NCBI GenBank assembly: GCA_025360355.1
Contig: JANYCL010000161.1
Coordinates: 1-6,444 of the forward strand
Source: Sphingobacteriaceae bacterium
Lineage (GTDB): Bacteria; Bacteroidota; Bacteroidia; B-17B0; Aurantibacillaceae
Direction: 5' to 3'
Length of the DNA: 6,444 nucleotides
In this document: positions 6,233 to 6,444 of the stretch, piece by piece
Layout of the letters: each line of letters begins with the position of its first letter
How positions within the stretch are numbered: position 1 is the stretch's first letter
Notes under the pieces: generated by a model
What the model was told of the DNA's origin: nothing
Database searches by the model: none
Seen by the model: only the letters and a program-made list of their open reading frames with translations
Translations under genes and position numbers: made by a program

Positions 6233-6318
6233 GTAAATTTGGTAATGTAATAGGAGAGATAAAATCACCCCCATCTTGCCAAAATGGAAGGATGGGAGCC
6301 AAAAAATCACCCCCATAA
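6229..6318 (+). CDS. 29-codon ORF, possibly a truncated gene start
   Basis: An ATG overlapping the diiron gene's stop (ATGA, as at the two earlier junctions) opens a frame MSKFGNVIGEIKSPPSCQNG.. that ends at TAA 6316-6318. It has a purine-rich Shine-Dalgarno-like GAGGA 5 bases upstream, rare in this window. From codon 12 on, the frame runs through the direct-repeat/hairpin element (6261-6316), which gives the odd proline-lysine repeats KSPPSC...KKSPP. This could be a real gene start whose remainder was lost when the element arrived, a small peptide gene, or chance. I recognise no family. Confidence 0.3.
   Translation: MSKFGNVIGEIKSPPSCQNGRMGAKKSPP
6261..6316. repeat. Direct repeat flanking a hairpin (REP- or MITE-like element)
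   Basis: The 14-mer AAAATCACCCCCAT occurs perfectly at 6261-6274 and 6303-6316, 42 bases apart. Starting at the end of the first copy is an imperfect 11-bp stem, CCCATCTTGCC (6270-6280) with GGAAGGATGGG (6286-6296), around an AAAAT loop. It has 10 of 11 pairs if one G-T wobble is counted. There is no T tract on the plus strand, so it is not a standard terminator; on the minus strand the hairpin is followed only by GGTGATTTTA. The GC-rich, C/G-skewed makeup differs from the AT-rich surroundings and suggests an interspersed repeat. Confidence 0.6.
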
Positions 6319-6362
6319 GCTAGTTAGCACCAATTACTGCGGACAAAATTTGGAAAGACACT

Positions 6363-6444
6363 ATGGCTAAAAACAAACTATTCACATTTACTTTTATAGC
6401 AGACTTTCGAGGAGGAAAATACTGTACTCAAGTACAAGCTGAAA
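6363..6444 (+). CDS. Start of a small protein gene, runs off the window (partial)
   Basis: ATG at 6363 opens a frame with no stop to the window's end: 27 residues, MAKNKLFTFTFIADFRGG followed by KYCTQVQAE. The alternating pattern (LFTFTFIADFRGGKY.TQVQAE) looks like a beta-hairpin at the start of a small cytoplasmic domain. I recall Bacteroidota small proteins with a similar 'DFRGGTY..QV.A' opening and no known function, but this is from memory. There is no signal peptide. A GGAAAGA stretch 5-11 bases upstream could aid initiation. It is separated from the diiron gene by 130 bases holding the repeat element. Confidence 0.55.
   Translation, partial: MAKNKLFTFTFIADFRGGKYCTQVQAE

Noticed and set aside
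6131..6316. Minus-strand 61-codon frame starting in the repeat element
   Set aside because: Its start and its repeated M-G-V-I segment come from the two direct repeat copies, and the rest is antisense to the diiron gene.
6318..6327. GCTAGTTAGC as a possible integron attC end before a small gene
   Set aside because: The GTTAGCA does not fit GTTRRRY at the third R, and no matching RYYYAAC partner is found upstream. No integrase is seen.

Overview
The window looks like chromosomal DNA from a member of the Bacteroidota. The DNA is AT-rich and most start codons have no Shine-Dalgarno sequence. Signal peptides end in the 'FGQ/FSQ' style common in that phylum. The main gene family joins periplasmic 40-residue TPR repeats through one membrane helix to a 'DSINYAKRIQ' linker and a SpoIIE phosphatase, an architecture frequent in environmental Bacteroidota. 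I cannot assign a genus.

Layout. Positions 2-61 are the last codons of an upstream gene, closed by a strong intrinsic terminator (78-110). A complete TPR/transmembrane/SpoIIE sensor phosphatase follows (164-2281, +). It converges, with a 12-base gap, on a small secreted protein of unknown function (2294-2839, -). A divergent intergenic region (2840-3033) carries two near-identical, nearly palindromic 15-bp boxes 26 bp apart. From there a tightly packed plus-strand operon runs: two paralogous TPR membrane proteins (3034-4353 and 4350-5663), a Coq7/ferritin-like diiron protein (5660-6232), and a 29-codon ORF (6229-6318). Each of the three junctions is a 4-base ATGA stop/start overlap. The short ORF runs into a direct-repeat-plus-hairpin element (6261-6316). 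A new, unrelated-looking small gene begins at 6363 and leaves the window.

How the parts may work together. All three TPR proteins share an N-terminal 'DSL...LK.AK.DT' segment, 40-residue TPR units, a juxtamembrane coiled coil, one membrane helix and the D-S-I-N/H-Y-A-K-R-I-Q linker. Only the first has the phosphatase domain, with its expected acidic metal ligands. The two operon copies stop about 19-20 residues after the linker and have no recognisable output domain. They could be accessory or decoy receptors that pair with SpoIIE-bearing paralogues, or they could signal through another partner. That is inference. The link to a diiron protein by translational coupling is the other unusual feature. 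The rest of the window is ordinary for this phylum.
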